Assembly (NCBI RefSeq): GCF_040438645.1
Contig: NZ_CP159253.1
Span: forward strand, 4,950,501-5,014,500
Source: Mesorhizobium sp. WSM2240
GTDB lineage: Bacteria; Pseudomonadota; Alphaproteobacteria; Rhizobiales; Rhizobiaceae
Direction of reading: 5' to 3'
DNA: 64,000 nucleotides
Notes under the pieces: generated by a model
Database searches by the model: none
What the model was told of the DNA's origin: nothing
Seen by the model: the letters and a program-made list of their open reading frames with translations, nothing else
Shown: piece by piece, positions 54,084 through 63,873 of the stretch
Numbering within the stretch: the first letter of the stretch is position 1
How the letters are laid out: every line of letters begins with the position of its first letter
Position numbers and translations under genes: made by a program

Positions 54084-55022
54084 TTACGTCGCGCCGAGTT
54101 GCGCCGCCACCTGCCGAGCCACCGCTTCACCTGAAAGCCTCGCGCCGCCGCAGGTCTGGCGATCCAGCCAGCGCTTCGCCCGCGAACCAGATGCGTTCGG
54201 CTATCGGTTCCATGAGGGTGGCGCGCGCCGCCGCCCTGCCCGGACTGGCCGCCGCTTGGTGAGCATGCCCATCGGCAGATCGAAGAACGCTTCGACGACG
54301 GCATCCGGCAAAGCGGGCGAGAATTCGATCTCCTCGAATGCCAGCACCGCCGGCGAGGCGGTGACGATGACGGCCCTGGCGCGGATCGTCCCGCGATCGG
54401 TGACGCAGGCGACGCCCGACACGTCCCAAAGGATTTTCCGGACCGGGGTCGACAGTTGGACTGGCACATCGGCCCCGTATTGCGCGACCAGCGCGCCAAA
54501 TCCTTCCCTGGTGAAGTAATTCGGATCGAGATCGGCGGCCGCGCGAAAGTCTTCTATCGAAACCTCATCGTAATCCTGGCCAAAATCCATCGGCCCGGCA
54601 AAGGTGGCGGCGGCGCGCGGCGCATGACCGGAGGCGAGCAGCAACGAGACGCTGTCGTCAGTCCCGCTCCATTTCTCGAGCGCCGCCGACATCTCGCAGT
54701 CGGCGCGTTTCATCTCAGCTTCTTCTTCCTCAGAAGCCTTGCGCTTGCCGTAGTAGAGATGGTCAACATTCATGTCGTGGTAATGAAGCGTCCAGCCGGC
54801 GGCTTCGGCTTCCGCAAAATAGGGATTTCGATCGGCGGCATGGATCCAGGCGCAGCCGATATCGAACGGGATGCCGAAATGTTCGGTGGACGTCCAGGCG
54901 CGGCCGCCGACGCGGTTCATCGCCTCCAGAACAGTGAAGCTCAACCCTGCTGCGCGCAGGGTCTTGGCTGCGGCCAAACCAGCCGAACCCGCGCCGACGA
55001 CCACGACGTCAACATCTTTCAT
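54084..55022 (-). pseudogene. Decayed FAD-dependent amine oxidase
   Basis: It opens well: [20 protein letters not shown] (FAD site), NRVGGRAWTSTEHFGIPFD and DIGCAWIHAADRNPYF, running to AFFDLPMGMLTKR near residue 264. Then about 100 residues usual for the family are missing. The family's C-terminus appears in a second frame (ATLMEPIAERIWFAGEALAG) and a third (TCGGARLSGEAVARQVAAQL) ending at 54084. So there is one internal deletion near 54250 and one small indel near 54165. The first 273 codons remain open, but the product would lack the C-terminal FAD contacts. Confidence 0.82.
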
Positions 55023-55187
55023 GACTTATTCAGCCCCTTGCCACAATATATACTTGATCGTAGGGAAGTTCTTCGGCGTTCGCCAGCGGTTCGAATAGTC
55101 ATGACGTTTTGACCGCCTGGCCGTCACCAGAGGCGATTCGCCGGCAAGCTCCCTTCGGGGATCGATTCAGGCAACCAGGAGAACAGC

Positions 55188-56009
55188 ATGGCATTTTTTG
55201 CCAAGGGAACGATTTTCGCCGCTGCCGCATGCGCCATGCTCGGCGTCGCTGCGGGGACCGCACAGGCCGCGACGTGCGGCAACAACGCAGCCGGCTTCGA
55301 GAACTGGAAGCAGGAGTTCAAGCGGGAGGCTGCAGCCCGCGGCATCGGCGGCAATGCGCTGAGGGCGCTGGACAACGCCAAATACGCGAGCAAGACGATA
55401 CACGCCGATCGCAACCAGAAGAGCTTCAAGCTGTCGCTCAGCCAGTTCATGGCGAAACGCGGCGGCAAGCAGATAGCCTCGAAAGGCAAGAGCCTGAAGA
55501 AGCAGAATGCTGCGCTGTTGGCGAGCATAGAGCAGCGCTACGGTGTCCCGCCCGGCCCTCTGCTGGCGATCTGGGGCATGGAAACCGGGTTCGGCGGCTT
55601 TCTCGGCAATCAGAACACCGTCTCGGCTGTGGCGACGCTCGCCTATGACTGCCGCCGCACGGAATTCTTCACCAACCAGCTTTATGCGACGTTGCAGCTC
55701 GTGCAGAACGGCACGCTGAGCCCCTCGGCGATCGGTGCGGCGCATGGCGAGATCGGGCAGACGCAGTTCCTGCCGGTCAACGTGCTGAAATACGGCGTCG
55801 ACGGCGACGGCAACGGCAGGATCGACATGGTCAAATCGAAAGCCGATGCGCTCGCCTCGACGGCCAATTTCCTGCGCGGCCATGGCTGGCGACCGGGCGG
55901 CGGGTATCAGCCTGGCCAGGCCAATTTCGGCGCGCTCCAGGGCTGGAATTCGGCCAGCGTGTACCAGCAGGCGATCGCCATTATCGGCGCGGAAATCGAC
56001 GGGCAGTAA
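55188..56009 (+). CDS. Periplasmic lytic murein transglycosylase (MltB-like)
   Basis: 273 residues. Signal peptide ending GTAQA, one Cys close after it (ATCGNN) and a second in AYDCRRTEFF. The catalytic Glu is in LAIWGMETGFGGFLGNQNTV, with AHGEIGQTQFLPVNVLKYG and VDGDGNGRIDMVKSKADALA as further SLT/MltB marks. It cleaves peptidoglycan glycan strands. AGGAG lies 6 bases before the ATG. It lacks the C-terminal peptidoglycan-binding domain seen in longer relatives. Confidence 0.9.
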   Translation: MAFFAKGTIFAAAACAMLGVAAGTAQAATCGNNAAGFENWKQEFKREAAARGIGGNALRALDNAKYASKTIHADRNQKSFKLSLSQFMAKRGGKQIASKGKSLKKQNAALLASIEQRYGVPPGPLLAIWGMETGFGGFLGNQNTVSAVATLAYDCRRTEFFTNQLYATLQLVQNGTLSPSAIGAAHGEIGQTQFLPVNVLKYGVDGDGNGRIDMVKSKADALASTANFLRGHGWRPGGGYQPGQANFGALQGWNSASVYQQAIAIIGAEIDGQ

Positions 56010-56026
56010 GCTCGACCATCGCTGCG

Positions 56027-56050
56027 GCGCCGGGCCACCGTGCCCGGCGC
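56027..56050 (+). terminator. Terminator after the transglycosylase gene
   Basis: GCGCCGGGC-CACCGT-GCCCGGCGC, a nine-pair stem 18 bases after the stop, before the converging 56090 gene. Confidence 0.6.
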
Positions 56051-56089
56051 TCAAGACTTGTATAGGCCACCAAGTCGGCCGAACTCGGC

Positions 56090-56611
56090 CTAGCGCACTT
56101 CGATCCTGTAGGAGCACCCGGCAAGCGTCTTGCCGGGATGAGAATCGACGGTGGACACGTTGAGCGTGATACGCGTCTCGAAGACCATCCCGAGATCCTC
56201 TTCCTTCGCCTCCAGGACGACTTTCTCGCCCAGGAATTTCTCGGCCGTGGCGATCTCGGGGGTAATTTCGAGCTTCTTTGCCAACTCGTCCGGAGCGGCG
56301 TCGAGCACCGCCATCGGACCCGAAGCAGTAAAGACGACGCGGTCGGCATTGCGGCCGAAGACGCCGATCGCGGCAGGCAGCTTATACTCCTTCAGGAACG
56401 GATTGTCCGAGGCGAGTTCCTGCCAGCCCAACGCCTCCGCGGCTTCCGGCTGGCCGGTCAGCCACAGCGCAAAACTGTTATATTCACGCGCATCCGCCCG
56501 GCACTCGATCAGAGACGCCAGATCGACGGCAGAAGGGTCGAATTCGGCATCGGTCGCCGACGCTGCGCTCGCCGAACAGATCAGCGCGACGATGCATCGG
56601 CCAAGGCGCAT
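56090..56611 (-). CDS. Secreted protein of unknown function downstream of argG
   Basis: 173 residues with a short signal (CIVALICSASAASA). The mature chain contains two Cys (LIECRADAR and AGCSYRIEV) and a long acidic middle (PDELAKKLEITPEIATAEKF). It begins 5 bases after argG on the same strand, so it is co-transcribed. No domain recognised. Confidence 0.75.
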   Translation of the reverse strand: MRLGRCIVALICSASAASATDAEFDPSAVDLASLIECRADAREYNSFALWLTGQPEAAEALGWQELASDNPFLKEYKLPAAIGVFGRNADRVVFTASGPMAVLDAAPDELAKKLEITPEIATAEKFLGEKVVLEAKEEDLGMVFETRITLNVSTVDSHPGKTLAGCSYRIEVR

Positions 56612-56616
56612 AGACC

Positions 56617-57840
56617 TCAGCGTTTTCTGTCACGCGCGGCAAGCGTCCTGAGACGCAGCGCGTTGAGGCGTATGAAGCCTTCGGCGTCCTTCTGGTCGTA
56701 GGCGCCGCGGTCATCCTCGAAAGTGACCAGCGCGTCGGAATAGAGCGACTTCTGCGAGCGGCGGCCGGTGACGATGACGTTGCCCTTGTAGAGCTTCAGC
56801 CGCACTTCGCCCTCGACATCGTGCTGGCTCTTGTCGATCAGCGCCTGCAGCATTTCCCGCTCCGGCGAGAACCAGAAACCGTTGTAGATCAGTTCGGCGT
56901 AGCGCGGCATCAGCTCATCCTTGAGATGTGCCGCACCCCGGTCGAGCGTGATCGATTCGATGGCGCGGTGCGCGGAGATCAGGATCGTGCCGCCGGGCGT
57001 CTCATAGACGCCGCGTGACTTCATGCCGACGAAGCGGTTTTCGACGAGGTCGAGCCGGCCTATGCCGTTATCCCGGCCGAGATCGTTGAGCGCGGCCAGC
57101 ATCGCCGCCGGCGACAGCTTTTTGCCGTCGAGCGCAACCGGATCGCCGTTCTTGAATTCGATGGTGATCTCGGTCACGGCGTCCGGCGCATCCATCGGCG
57201 AAATGGTGCGCTGATGGACGAATTCCGGCGGCTCGCTCCACGGGTCCTCCAGAACCTTACCTTCTGACGACGAGTGCAGGAGGTTGGCGTCGACGGAAAA
57301 CGGCGCATCGCCCCTTTTGTCCTTCGGCACCGGAATCTGGTGCTGCTCGGCAAAGTTCAGGAGGTCGGTGCGCGATTTGAAGGACCAGTCGCGCCACGGC
57401 GCGATGACCTTGATGTCGGGGTTGAGTGCGTAGGCGGAAAGCTCGAAGCGGACCTGGTCGTTGCCCTTCCCGGTGGCGCCGTGGGCGATCGCGTCGGCGC
57501 CGGTTTCCCTGGCGATGTCGACGAGGTGCTTGGAGATCAGCGGCCGCGCGATCGCGGTGCCGAGAAGATAGGTGCCTTCATAGACGGTATTGGCGCGGAA
57601 CATCGGAAACACGAAATCGCGGACGAACTCTTCGCGTACATCCATGATGCGGATGTCCTTGATGCCGAGCATTTCGGCCTTCCTGCGCGCCGGCTCCAGC
57701 TCGCCGCCCTGGCCAAGATCGGCGGTGAAGGTCACTACCTCCGCACCCAGCTCGGTCTGCAGCCACTTCAGGATGATAGAGGTGTCGAGACCGCCGGAAT
57801 AGGCGAGCACGACCTTTTTGACGTCTTTCCACTTAGACAT
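56617..57840 (-). CDS. argG: Argininosuccinate synthase
   Basis: 407 residues. ATP site [18 protein letters not shown] (SGGxDTS at about 17-23), citrulline/aspartate loops [15 protein letters not shown] and the [17 protein letters not shown] stretch. Joins citrulline and aspartate in arginine synthesis. Single long gene with a small secreted-protein gene behind it. A perfect hairpin lies about 70-90 bases upstream. Confidence 0.97.
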   Translation of the reverse strand: MSKWKDVKKVVLAYSGGLDTSIILKWLQTELGAEVVTFTADLGQGGELEPARRKAEMLGIKDIRIMDVREEFVRDFVFPMFRANTVYEGTYLLGTAIARPLISKHLVDIARETGADAIAHGATGKGNDQVRFELSAYALNPDIKVIAPWRDWSFKSRTDLLNFAEQHQIPVPKDKRGDAPFSVDANLLHSSSEGKVLEDPWSEPPEFVHQRTISPMDAPDAVTEITIEFKNGDPVALDGKKLSPAAMLAALNDLGRDNGIGRLDLVENRFVGMKSRGVYETPGGTILISAHRAIESITLDRGAAHLKDELMPRYAELIYNGFWFSPEREMLQALIDKSQHDVEGEVRLKLYKGNVIVTGRRSQKSLYSDALVTFEDDRGAYDQKDAEGFIRLNALRLRTLAARDRKR

Positions 57841-57906
57841 TTTTTCCCCGAGGCTTTGCTGAGCGGTACCAGTTGGGCCGCGTCTCGGGCGGGACTTTTA
57901 GCAGGA

Positions 57907-57932
57907 ATGCCGGGCCGAACAAGGCCCGGCAT
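57907..57932. other. Perfect 10-bp stem-loop in the argG / 57996 divergent region
   Basis: ATGCCGGGCC-GAACAA-GGCCCGGCAT. It stands about 65 bases upstream of argG and 60 bases upstream of the opposite gene. There is no T-run on either side. It could be an operator for an arginine regulator or a leader hairpin; no known ArgR-box pattern is evident. Confidence 0.45.
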
Positions 57933-57995
57933 GCGCCATACCAAAGACCGCGCATTCAATAAACTTTAACGATTCTGACCAAGACTTCGCGCCCA

Positions 57996-58943
57996 ATGGC
58001 TCAACTTGCCGAAATCATTGAAGGGGCTGCCGAACCAGCCGTGAACGGGATCGCCGGACGTGGGTGGTTGGTTTTTTGCGCGGCCACGTTCCTGCTGGCT
58101 GGGGCTCTGTCGGCCACGGCCGGCGACCGCTGGGAAGAGGCCGGAAGCGGCGCTGTCGCCATACTGCCGGCTCCGCTGAAGGCCACCGCAATCAACGGCG
58201 GCTCGTTTTCCTGCGCCGAGCGGCGCTGGAACTTTCGCCTGCGCGTCGAGGCTGCTTCGCCATTGTCCCGCCAAGAACTGGATACGGTTATTGCGATAGA
58301 TGGCGTAGACTTTCCGGCCAACGCCAACCTGAGTCCCGGCGTGGCAACGATCCCTATTCCGTTCGAAATGCTCGAACCTCTGAAGGCGGGCAACAGGCTC
58401 TCCTTTGCATTCGACGGCGCGCGCGCCGCGGTATTTTCGCTGAAGGGGTCGCGCGACGTGCTTGACGCGGTCGCGCCCCGTTGCAGCGAAGTTGACATGT
58501 CGGCCTATGAAAGCGTGGCTCTCTCGAAAACGGATCAGGCTATCGGGACCGCGGCAAAGCTCATGGCCGAAGAAGCGGCATTGTTTCTCGACGCGACCAG
58601 CAAACAGCCGGCCCTCGCGGCGGCTTCGGTCAAGATCGCGCCGGATGCCGAGCTCGTATTTGCCTCGGTTTGCGGCTCCAGCCGCTATTACGGCCAGTCG
58701 GGCTGCACGCTGAGCGGCTTTGCCCGCCAAGGTCCAGGAGGAGATTGGCGCGAGGTCTATAACAGCGAGGGCATGGCGCTCTACCTGGATCGGAAAACTT
58801 CAGCCGGCGGCTGGCCCGACCTTGTAGGTTTGGCCAAAGGTGGCGGAGCGGAACCGAGTCACTGGACGTGGAACGGCCTTGCCTACGAGATCCGCGAGCC
58901 TGCCGTCGCAAAAGATGCCGAGCTCCGAGGCGCGGTCCAGTAA
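57996..58943 (+). CDS. Exported or membrane-anchored protein of unknown function
   Basis: 315 residues. One hydrophobic N-terminal segment (GWLVFCAATFLLAGALSATA, about 23-42) then a long extracytoplasmic chain. Four or more Cys (SFSCAERRW, APRCSEVD, ASVCGSSR, SGCTLSGF) suggest disulfides. A middle DATSKQPALAAASVKIAPD region has no repeats. Divergent from argG. No family recognised. Confidence 0.75.
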   Translation: MAQLAEIIEGAAEPAVNGIAGRGWLVFCAATFLLAGALSATAGDRWEEAGSGAVAILPAPLKATAINGGSFSCAERRWNFRLRVEAASPLSRQELDTVIAIDGVDFPANANLSPGVATIPIPFEMLEPLKAGNRLSFAFDGARAAVFSLKGSRDVLDAVAPRCSEVDMSAYESVALSKTDQAIGTAAKLMAEEAALFLDATSKQPALAAASVKIAPDAELVFASVCGSSRYYGQSGCTLSGFARQGPGGDWREVYNSEGMALYLDRKTSAGGWPDLVGLAKGGGAEPSHWTWNGLAYEIREPAVAKDAELRGAVQ

Positions 58944-59018
58944 CCGAGCTGCCATCAATCCGCTGGTGTCTCTGCGGAGATTCGGATATTGAGCGCCGTC
59001 GTTGCCGAGGTCCGCTCC

Positions 59019-59660
59019 ATGCCTTTCATCCCGGAAGCCAGCATCATCATCCAGTTCGCAGTCGCGACCTTCATTATCGCGATCACGCCCGGGCCGGACA
59101 TGACCCTGTTCGTCGGACGAGCGCTTTCGGAAGGCCGAACCGCCGGCTTCGCTTGCATGTTCGGCGCAATGACCGGCGTAATCATCCATACTGCACTGGT
59201 GGCGCTCGGGCTTTCCGCCTTGATCGTCGCTTCGCCGCAGGCCTTCCTGGTGCTGAAGATCTTCGGTGCCGGTTATCTGATGTGGCTGGCTTATCAGGCG
59301 ATCCGCAACGGCTCGGCCTTCTCGCCTGAAAGGAAGGCGGGTACCGGCCGCACCCTGTTCCAGAACTGGGCCACAGGGCTCGGGATCAACCTCATGAACC
59401 CCAAGGTCATCTTGTTCTTCATGACATTCTTGCCGCAATTCGTCTCGGCAAGCGACCCGAACGCACCGGCAAAGCTGCTATTTCTGGGCCTGCTTTTCAT
59501 CCCGCTATCGCTGCCGGTGACCGCGCCGATGGTGATCGCCGCCGACAAGTTCGCCGGGCTTCTGAAAAAGAACCCGACGGTGACGCGGGTGGTGGATTAT
59601 CTGTTCGCCGGCGTGTTTTCAGCCTTCGCGCTCAAGATTCTGACGGCGCAGGCGAAATAG
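59019..59660 (+). CDS. LysE/RhtB family amino-acid exporter
   Basis: 213 residues, six membrane helices. The signature ITPGPDMTLFVGRALSEGRTAG is at about 22-43, followed by GAMTGVIIHTALVALGLSAL, LKIFGAGYLMWLAYQAIRNG and NLMNPKVILFFMTFLPQFV. It exports an amino acid or derivative. The ATG at 59019 follows GAGG by 8 bases; an upstream TTG in frame lacks this. Confidence 0.9.
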   Translation: MPFIPEASIIIQFAVATFIIAITPGPDMTLFVGRALSEGRTAGFACMFGAMTGVIIHTALVALGLSALIVASPQAFLVLKIFGAGYLMWLAYQAIRNGSAFSPERKAGTGRTLFQNWATGLGINLMNPKVILFFMTFLPQFVSASDPNAPAKLLFLGLLFIPLSLPVTAPMVIAADKFAGLLKKNPTVTRVVDYLFAGVFSAFALKILTAQAK

Positions 59661-59703
59661 CCAGCCGTCGCGTCAAACCGGCGAATACGAATATTTTGCC
59701 CAT

Positions 59704-60621
59704 TCAAACGGTCTTGGCGCCGTTGACCATCAGGCGCACAACGTAAAGCGACGTCGTTGCGGTGATGTAAAGGCAATTGCGCTTGATGCCGCCGAACACG
59801 CAGTTTGCGACGCATTCCGGCACCTTGATCTTGCCGATCAGCGTTCCGTCCGGATCATAGCAATGGATGCCGTCGGCGGCACTGGTCCAGATGCGGCCCT
59901 GAGTGTCGAGCCGGAAGCCGTCGAACAGCCCGGCCGTGCAATCGGCGAATACCTCGCCGCCGGACAGCGCATTGTCCGGACCGACATCGAAAACTCGCAT
60001 ATGGGCCGGATTTTCCGCGCCGTGGGTCCGCCCGGTATCGACGACGTAGAGTTTTCTTTCGTCGGGCGAGAAGGCGAGCCCGTTGGGCTTGACCATGTCG
60101 GTCACCACGGCTTCCACTTCGCCGCTCGCCGGGTCCACGCGATAGACCTGCGAACTGCCGATCTCGCTTTCAGCCTGGTCGCCCTCATAGTCGGAATCGA
60201 TACCGTAGGTGGGATCGGTGAACCAGATCGAGCCGTCCGACTTCACCACAACGTCGTTGGGTGAATTCAGGCGCTTGCCGCGCCAACGATCGGCGATCGT
60301 CGTGATCGAGCCATCGTGCTCCGTACGGCTCACGCGCCGGCCGGAATGCTCGCAGGTGACCAGCCGGCCCTGGCGATCGACGGTATTGCCGTTGGAATTC
60401 CCCGAGGGCTGGCGGAAGACGCTAACCTGTCCGTCGGTCTCGTCGTAGCGCAGCATCCGATTGTTGGGAATGTCCGACCAGACGAGGTAGCGGGCGGCGG
60501 CGAAATAGGCCGGACCCTCCGCCCATTTGCAGCCGGTGAACAGCTTTTCGACATGCGCATTGCCATTGAACAGGCGCGAAAACCGCGGGTCGAGAATTTC
60601 GTAGTAGTCGGCTGTGGCCAA
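59704..60621 (-). CDS. SMP-30/gluconolactonase family lactonase
   Basis: 305 residues, six-bladed propeller. Marks: CKWAEGPAYFAAARYLVWSD (metal Glu), QGRLVTCEHSGRRVSR, LNSPNDVVVKSDGSIWFTDP, KPNGLAFSPDERKLYVVDTG (metal Asn/Asp) and DGFRLDTQGRIWTSAADGIH. It hydrolyses sugar lactones. The start is a TTG (LATADYYEILDPRF) with GGGGGAG just before it; no ATG fits. It follows rlmN by 47 bases on the same strand. Confidence 0.88.
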   Translation of the reverse strand: MATADYYEILDPRFSRLFNGNAHVEKLFTGCKWAEGPAYFAAARYLVWSDIPNNRMLRYDETDGQVSVFRQPSGNSNGNTVDRQGRLVTCEHSGRRVSRTEHDGSITTIADRWRGKRLNSPNDVVVKSDGSIWFTDPTYGIDSDYEGDQAESEIGSSQVYRVDPASGEVEAVVTDMVKPNGLAFSPDERKLYVVDTGRTHGAENPAHMRVFDVGPDNALSGGEVFADCTAGLFDGFRLDTQGRIWTSAADGIHCYDPDGTLIGKIKVPECVANCVFGGIKRNCLYITATTSLYVVRLMVNGAKTV

Positions 60622-60668
60622 TGTCTCCCCCTGTTTTTCTGCCCACGCAGTCTGGTACCGGACGTTGC

Positions 60669-61898
60669 CTATTCGCCGTGGCCGGCGATCATCATGGCTT
60701 CGAGCGCCAGGCGGTCGACCTTCTTCATGCGCTCCGATTCCGATTTGAGCTGGCCGCAGGCGGCAAGGATGTCGCGGCCGCGCGGGGTGCGGATCGGCGA
60801 GGCATAACCGGCATTGTTTATGTAATCGGCGAACTTCTCGATCGTCTCCCAGTCCGAGCACTGATAGTTGGTGCCGGGCCATGGGTTGAACGGGATCAGG
60901 TTGATCTTGGCCGGGATGCCTTTCAGGAGCTTTACCAGCGCTTTGGCGTCTTCGAGCGAATCGTTGACGTCCTTCAGCATCACATATTCGAACGTGATCC
61001 TCTTTGCGTTCGAGAGGCCGGGATAGGCGCGGCAGGCGGCGATCAGATCCTTCAGCGGATACTTCTTGTTGATCGGCACCAGAAGATCGCGCAGATCATC
61101 ATTGGTCGCATGCAGAGAAATCGCCAGCATGACGCCGATCTCGTCGCCGGTGCGGAAGATCTCGGGCACGACGCCGGAGGTCGACAGCGTGATGCGACGC
61201 TTCGACAGCGACAGCCCGTCGCCGTCGGAGGCGATCAACAGCGCCTTCTTGACCTCCTCGAAATTGTAGAGCGGCTCGCCCATGCCCATCATGACGATGT
61301 TGGTGATCTTGCGGCCTTCGGCCGGAACTATGGCGCCATCGGGCGTGCCGCGCTCGGGAAAATCTCCGAGCCGGTCGCGTGCAGTCAGCAGTTGCGCCAG
61401 GATTTCTTCAGCTGTCAGATTGCGAACCAGTTTCTGCGTGCCGGTGTGGCAGAACGAGCAAGTCAGCGTGCAGCCGACCTGGCTGGAAATGCACAACGTG
61501 CCGCGGCCTTCCTCCGGAATGTAGACCGTCTCGATCTCGACTGGACGGCCTGCGCCTCTGGCGGGGAAACGGAACAGCCATTTACGCGTGCCGTCATTGG
61601 AGATCTGTTCCTCGACGATTTCGGGACGAGCGATGGTGAAATGCTGCTCCAGCGTCGCGCGCAGATCTTTTGAAATGTTGAGCATTTCGGAAAAATCCGA
61701 AACGCCGCGCACGTAAAGCCAGTGCCAGAGCTGCTGCACGCGCATCTTGGCCTGGCGCTCGGGCACGCCTGCCGAAACCAGCGCTTCGCCGAGTTCGGCG
61801 CGCGACAGGCCGATCAGCGAGCCTTTTGCCGTCATGGCGGCACGGGCGCGCAGCATGTCGCGCGTGGGATTGGCGGTTAGATCGAGCGAAAGGGTCAT
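60669..61898 (-). CDS. rlmN: Dual-specificity 23S rRNA/tRNA methyltransferase RlmN
   Basis: 409 residues. Radical SAM enzyme making m2A at 23S A2503 and tRNA A37. The radical SAM Cys are 143, 147 and 150 ([12 protein letters not shown]); methyl-carrying pair Cys136 (GTLCISSQ) and Cys381 (ILAACGQL). [16 protein letters not shown] and [11 protein letters not shown] also fit. The ATG at 61898 ([14 protein letters not shown]) is the family-like start; an upstream extension is not. Confidence 0.96.
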   Translation of the reverse strand: MTLSLDLTANPTRDMLRARAAMTAKGSLIGLSRAELGEALVSAGVPERQAKMRVQQLWHWLYVRGVSDFSEMLNISKDLRATLEQHFTIARPEIVEEQISNDGTRKWLFRFPARGAGRPVEIETVYIPEEGRGTLCISSQVGCTLTCSFCHTGTQKLVRNLTAEEILAQLLTARDRLGDFPERGTPDGAIVPAEGRKITNIVMMGMGEPLYNFEEVKKALLIASDGDGLSLSKRRITLSTSGVVPEIFRTGDEIGVMLAISLHATNDDLRDLLVPINKKYPLKDLIAACRAYPGLSNAKRITFEYVMLKDVNDSLEDAKALVKLLKGIPAKINLIPFNPWPGTNYQCSDWETIEKFADYINNAGYASPIRTPRGRDILAACGQLKSESERMKKVDRLALEAMMIAGHGE

Positions 61899-61990
61899 GG
61901 CGACGCCATATGGTGGGCCGAAGCCGGTTTGTCTAATGTTGCCGCGCACATATCACGACGAGGCCGGCGCGTCACGCCGGCCGAAATGCA

Positions 61991-62016
61991 AAGGGCCGGA
62001 CGACGGTCCGGCCCTT
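61991..62016 (-). terminator. Terminator between IalB-like gene and rlmN
   Basis: AAGGGCCGGAC-GACG-GTCCGGCCCTT, an 11-pair stem with a 4-base loop about 20 bases after the IalB-like gene stop, then TTTGCATTT on the minus strand. Confidence 0.8.
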
Positions 62017-62037
62017 CTGAACCAAGCAGGCGTTCTG

Positions 62038-62541
62038 CTATTTGCAGCTGGCGATCGAGCTCAGCGCTGCCGAAATGCCCTTCAGCGAGAAGGCATAGTT
62101 GGTTGGATTGCCGCGCCCGGACTTCGCCGAGACCTTCATGTCCGAGCCGGCCTTCATCGCCGCAATCAGCAATGGCTCTTCCGCGGCATTCTCCACCCAG
62201 GCGGACTTGCCGCGAGTGAACATGGAAAAGGACTTGTCGCCAACGGTGACGGAAACCTTGGAATTTTCCTGGAAATTGTACGAGGCGATGAATTGCGGTT
62301 CGAAGGAGACATCCTGACCCGGCCGCTGGCTGACGAAGAAGAAGATATCGCCATGATCGAGATTCGAAGGCTGCTTGTCGGTCGGCACGGTCAGCACATA
62401 GCAGACTTTGCCGTTGTTGGCCTGATAGCTGTAGGTGCCCCAGGCGCTGTGCTGTCCGATCTTGGTAGCCGACTGGGCCAGCGCCGGCATGGCGCTCGCA
62501 ACCAGTATCAGGCTTGAAATCGTCGCAATCAATCCGCGCAT
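62038..62541 (-). CDS. Invasion-associated locus B (IalB) family secreted protein
   Basis: 167 residues. Signal peptide MRGLIATISSLILVASAMPA (cleaved after LAQ-type AQ), then GQHSAWGTYSYQANNGKVCY, a single Cys pair (KVCYVL and IASCK at the end), WVENAAEEPLLIAAMKAGSD and SLKGISAALSSIA. IalB proteins of Bartonella aid erythrocyte invasion; in soil relatives the role is unknown. The ATG at 62541 follows AGGGAAA. Confidence 0.88.
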   Translation of the reverse strand: MRGLIATISSLILVASAMPALAQSATKIGQHSAWGTYSYQANNGKVCYVLTVPTDKQPSNLDHGDIFFFVSQRPGQDVSFEPQFIASYNFQENSKVSVTVGDKSFSMFTRGKSAWVENAAEEPLLIAAMKAGSDMKVSAKSGRGNPTNYAFSLKGISAALSSIASCK

Positions 62542-62823
62542 TATTACCGTTTCCCTGTCTTTTCGCATGGTATGCGGGGGCAGGCCGGATCTAGGCCCTG
62601 CCATCAGTTCATTTTGATTTAATCTGGGTTACCAAATGGTGAACCGCGTTCCAAAAAAGGATCGTTTCGGCCATTTGGCACTACCCGCCATCCTGACGCC
62701 ACGGCCGTTTGCGCGACCCGGCGTTCGTCCCATAAGCAGTTCAAGACGGGAAAAACGGCAAGAGTTTGACTTTTCGTTTCAACGTGCAACCGAACGTCAG
62801 CGCCGGAATGGCAAATATCCCGT

Positions 62824-63189
62824 TCAATCGAGTTCGGCCAGCGCCTTGCGGGCGGCTTGGCGGTGAGCCGGAGTGACATGCGCCTTGACCGCGGCTATCG
62901 CGGCGGTCAACACCGCGACATCGTCGGTGAATCCGAAGCCGAGCAGGAAATCCGGAATAGTGTCAGCCGGCAAAACGAAATAGGCGAGCGCTGCAAGCAG
63001 CGTGCCTTTGGCGCGCAGCGGCGTCCGGTGATCCAGCGCGCAGTAGTAGGCGGCGACCACCTCGTCCATGAATGGCACCTGTCGCGCCGCCCGCTTGGCG
63101 GTTTGCCAGAACCTTGCCCGCACATCGTTCTCGGGATTGTCCTTGCCTGCGCCGAACATGCGAAAGCTGAAATTATTTGCGGTAGCCAT
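62824..63189 (-). CDS. YkvA family protein (DUF1232)
   Basis: 121 residues. The DUF1232 core is ADTIPDFLLGFGFTDDVAVL (about 80-99), with MDEVVAAYYCALDHRTPLRA before it. The ATG at 63189 has AGGAGG upstream. DUF1232 proteins are small and often membrane-associated, with no defined role. Divergent from the phosphatase gene. Confidence 0.87.
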   Translation of the reverse strand: MATANNFSFRMFGAGKDNPENDVRARFWQTAKRAARQVPFMDEVVAAYYCALDHRTPLRAKGTLLAALAYFVLPADTIPDFLLGFGFTDDVAVLTAAIAAVKAHVTPAHRQAARKALAELD

Positions 63190-63357
63190 GCCCTTTGCCT
63201 CCTCGACATCGGAAATGTGGTAAACAGCAAACCCTTTCGCAAGATGCCCGCCACGCCCAGAGCCGTGCGGCGGTTCATCCCCCTGGCAAGTTTGTCTCTG
63301 GCCATTTTCCGCCATCGTGTTAATCGGTCTTCGTCATGTCATCATAGCGGACGATCG

Positions 63358-63873
63358 ATGATCGCAAAGGTGCACACCAGCATACTCTTCGTCTGCCTCG
63401 GCAATATCTGCCGCTCGCCGCTGGCCGAAGGCGTATTTCGCGCGGTAGCGGCCTCGCGTGGCACCGAAAGCGCCTATCTCATCGATTCCGCCGGCACCGG
63501 CGGGTGGCACCACGGTTCCGCGCCCGATCCGCGCTCGATTGCCATCGCGGCCAGCCACGGCATCGACATTTCGGCGCAGCAGGCGCGCAAGGTCGTGCCT
63601 GAAGATTTCCACCGCTTCGACTTCATCCTCGGGATGGACCAGTCGAATGTCGATGACCTGAAGGCGCTGGCGCCGCCGGATGCGAGAGGCCAAATCCTGC
63701 TGTTTCTCGATTTCGCAGAAGGCGCTTCAGGCGAAGTGCCGGATCCCTATTATGGTGGGGCCGACGGCTTCGCCTCTGTCTACCGCATGGTCCGCCAGGC
63801 TTCGGAAAAGCTGGCCGACAGGCTGGAACGCGGGTCGGCGCCTGTGAGCGGCCAGACTTCTTCCACCACATAG
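63358..63873 (+). CDS. Low-molecular-weight protein tyrosine phosphatase
   Basis: 171 residues. P-loop FVCLGNICRSPLAEG with catalytic Cys13 and Arg19, and the general acid Asp in GEVPDPYYGGADGF near residue 126. Soluble. A C-terminal extension of about 15 residues (RGSAPVSGQTSSTT) is beyond the usual end, and its DNA overlaps a gene coming from the other side. Confidence 0.93.
   Translation: MIAKVHTSILFVCLGNICRSPLAEGVFRAVAASRGTESAYLIDSAGTGGWHHGSAPDPRSIAIAASHGIDISAQQARKVVPEDFHRFDFILGMDQSNVDDLKALAPPDARGQILLFLDFAEGASGEVPDPYYGGADGFASVYRMVRQASEKLADRLERGSAPVSGQTSSTT

Noticed and set aside
62542..62823. Possible gene in the 282-base gap between the IalB-like and YkvA genes
   Set aside because: Frames are open by chance but have no ribosome site, no start agreeing with codon use and a low-complexity Arg-rich translation. 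I see nothing further there.
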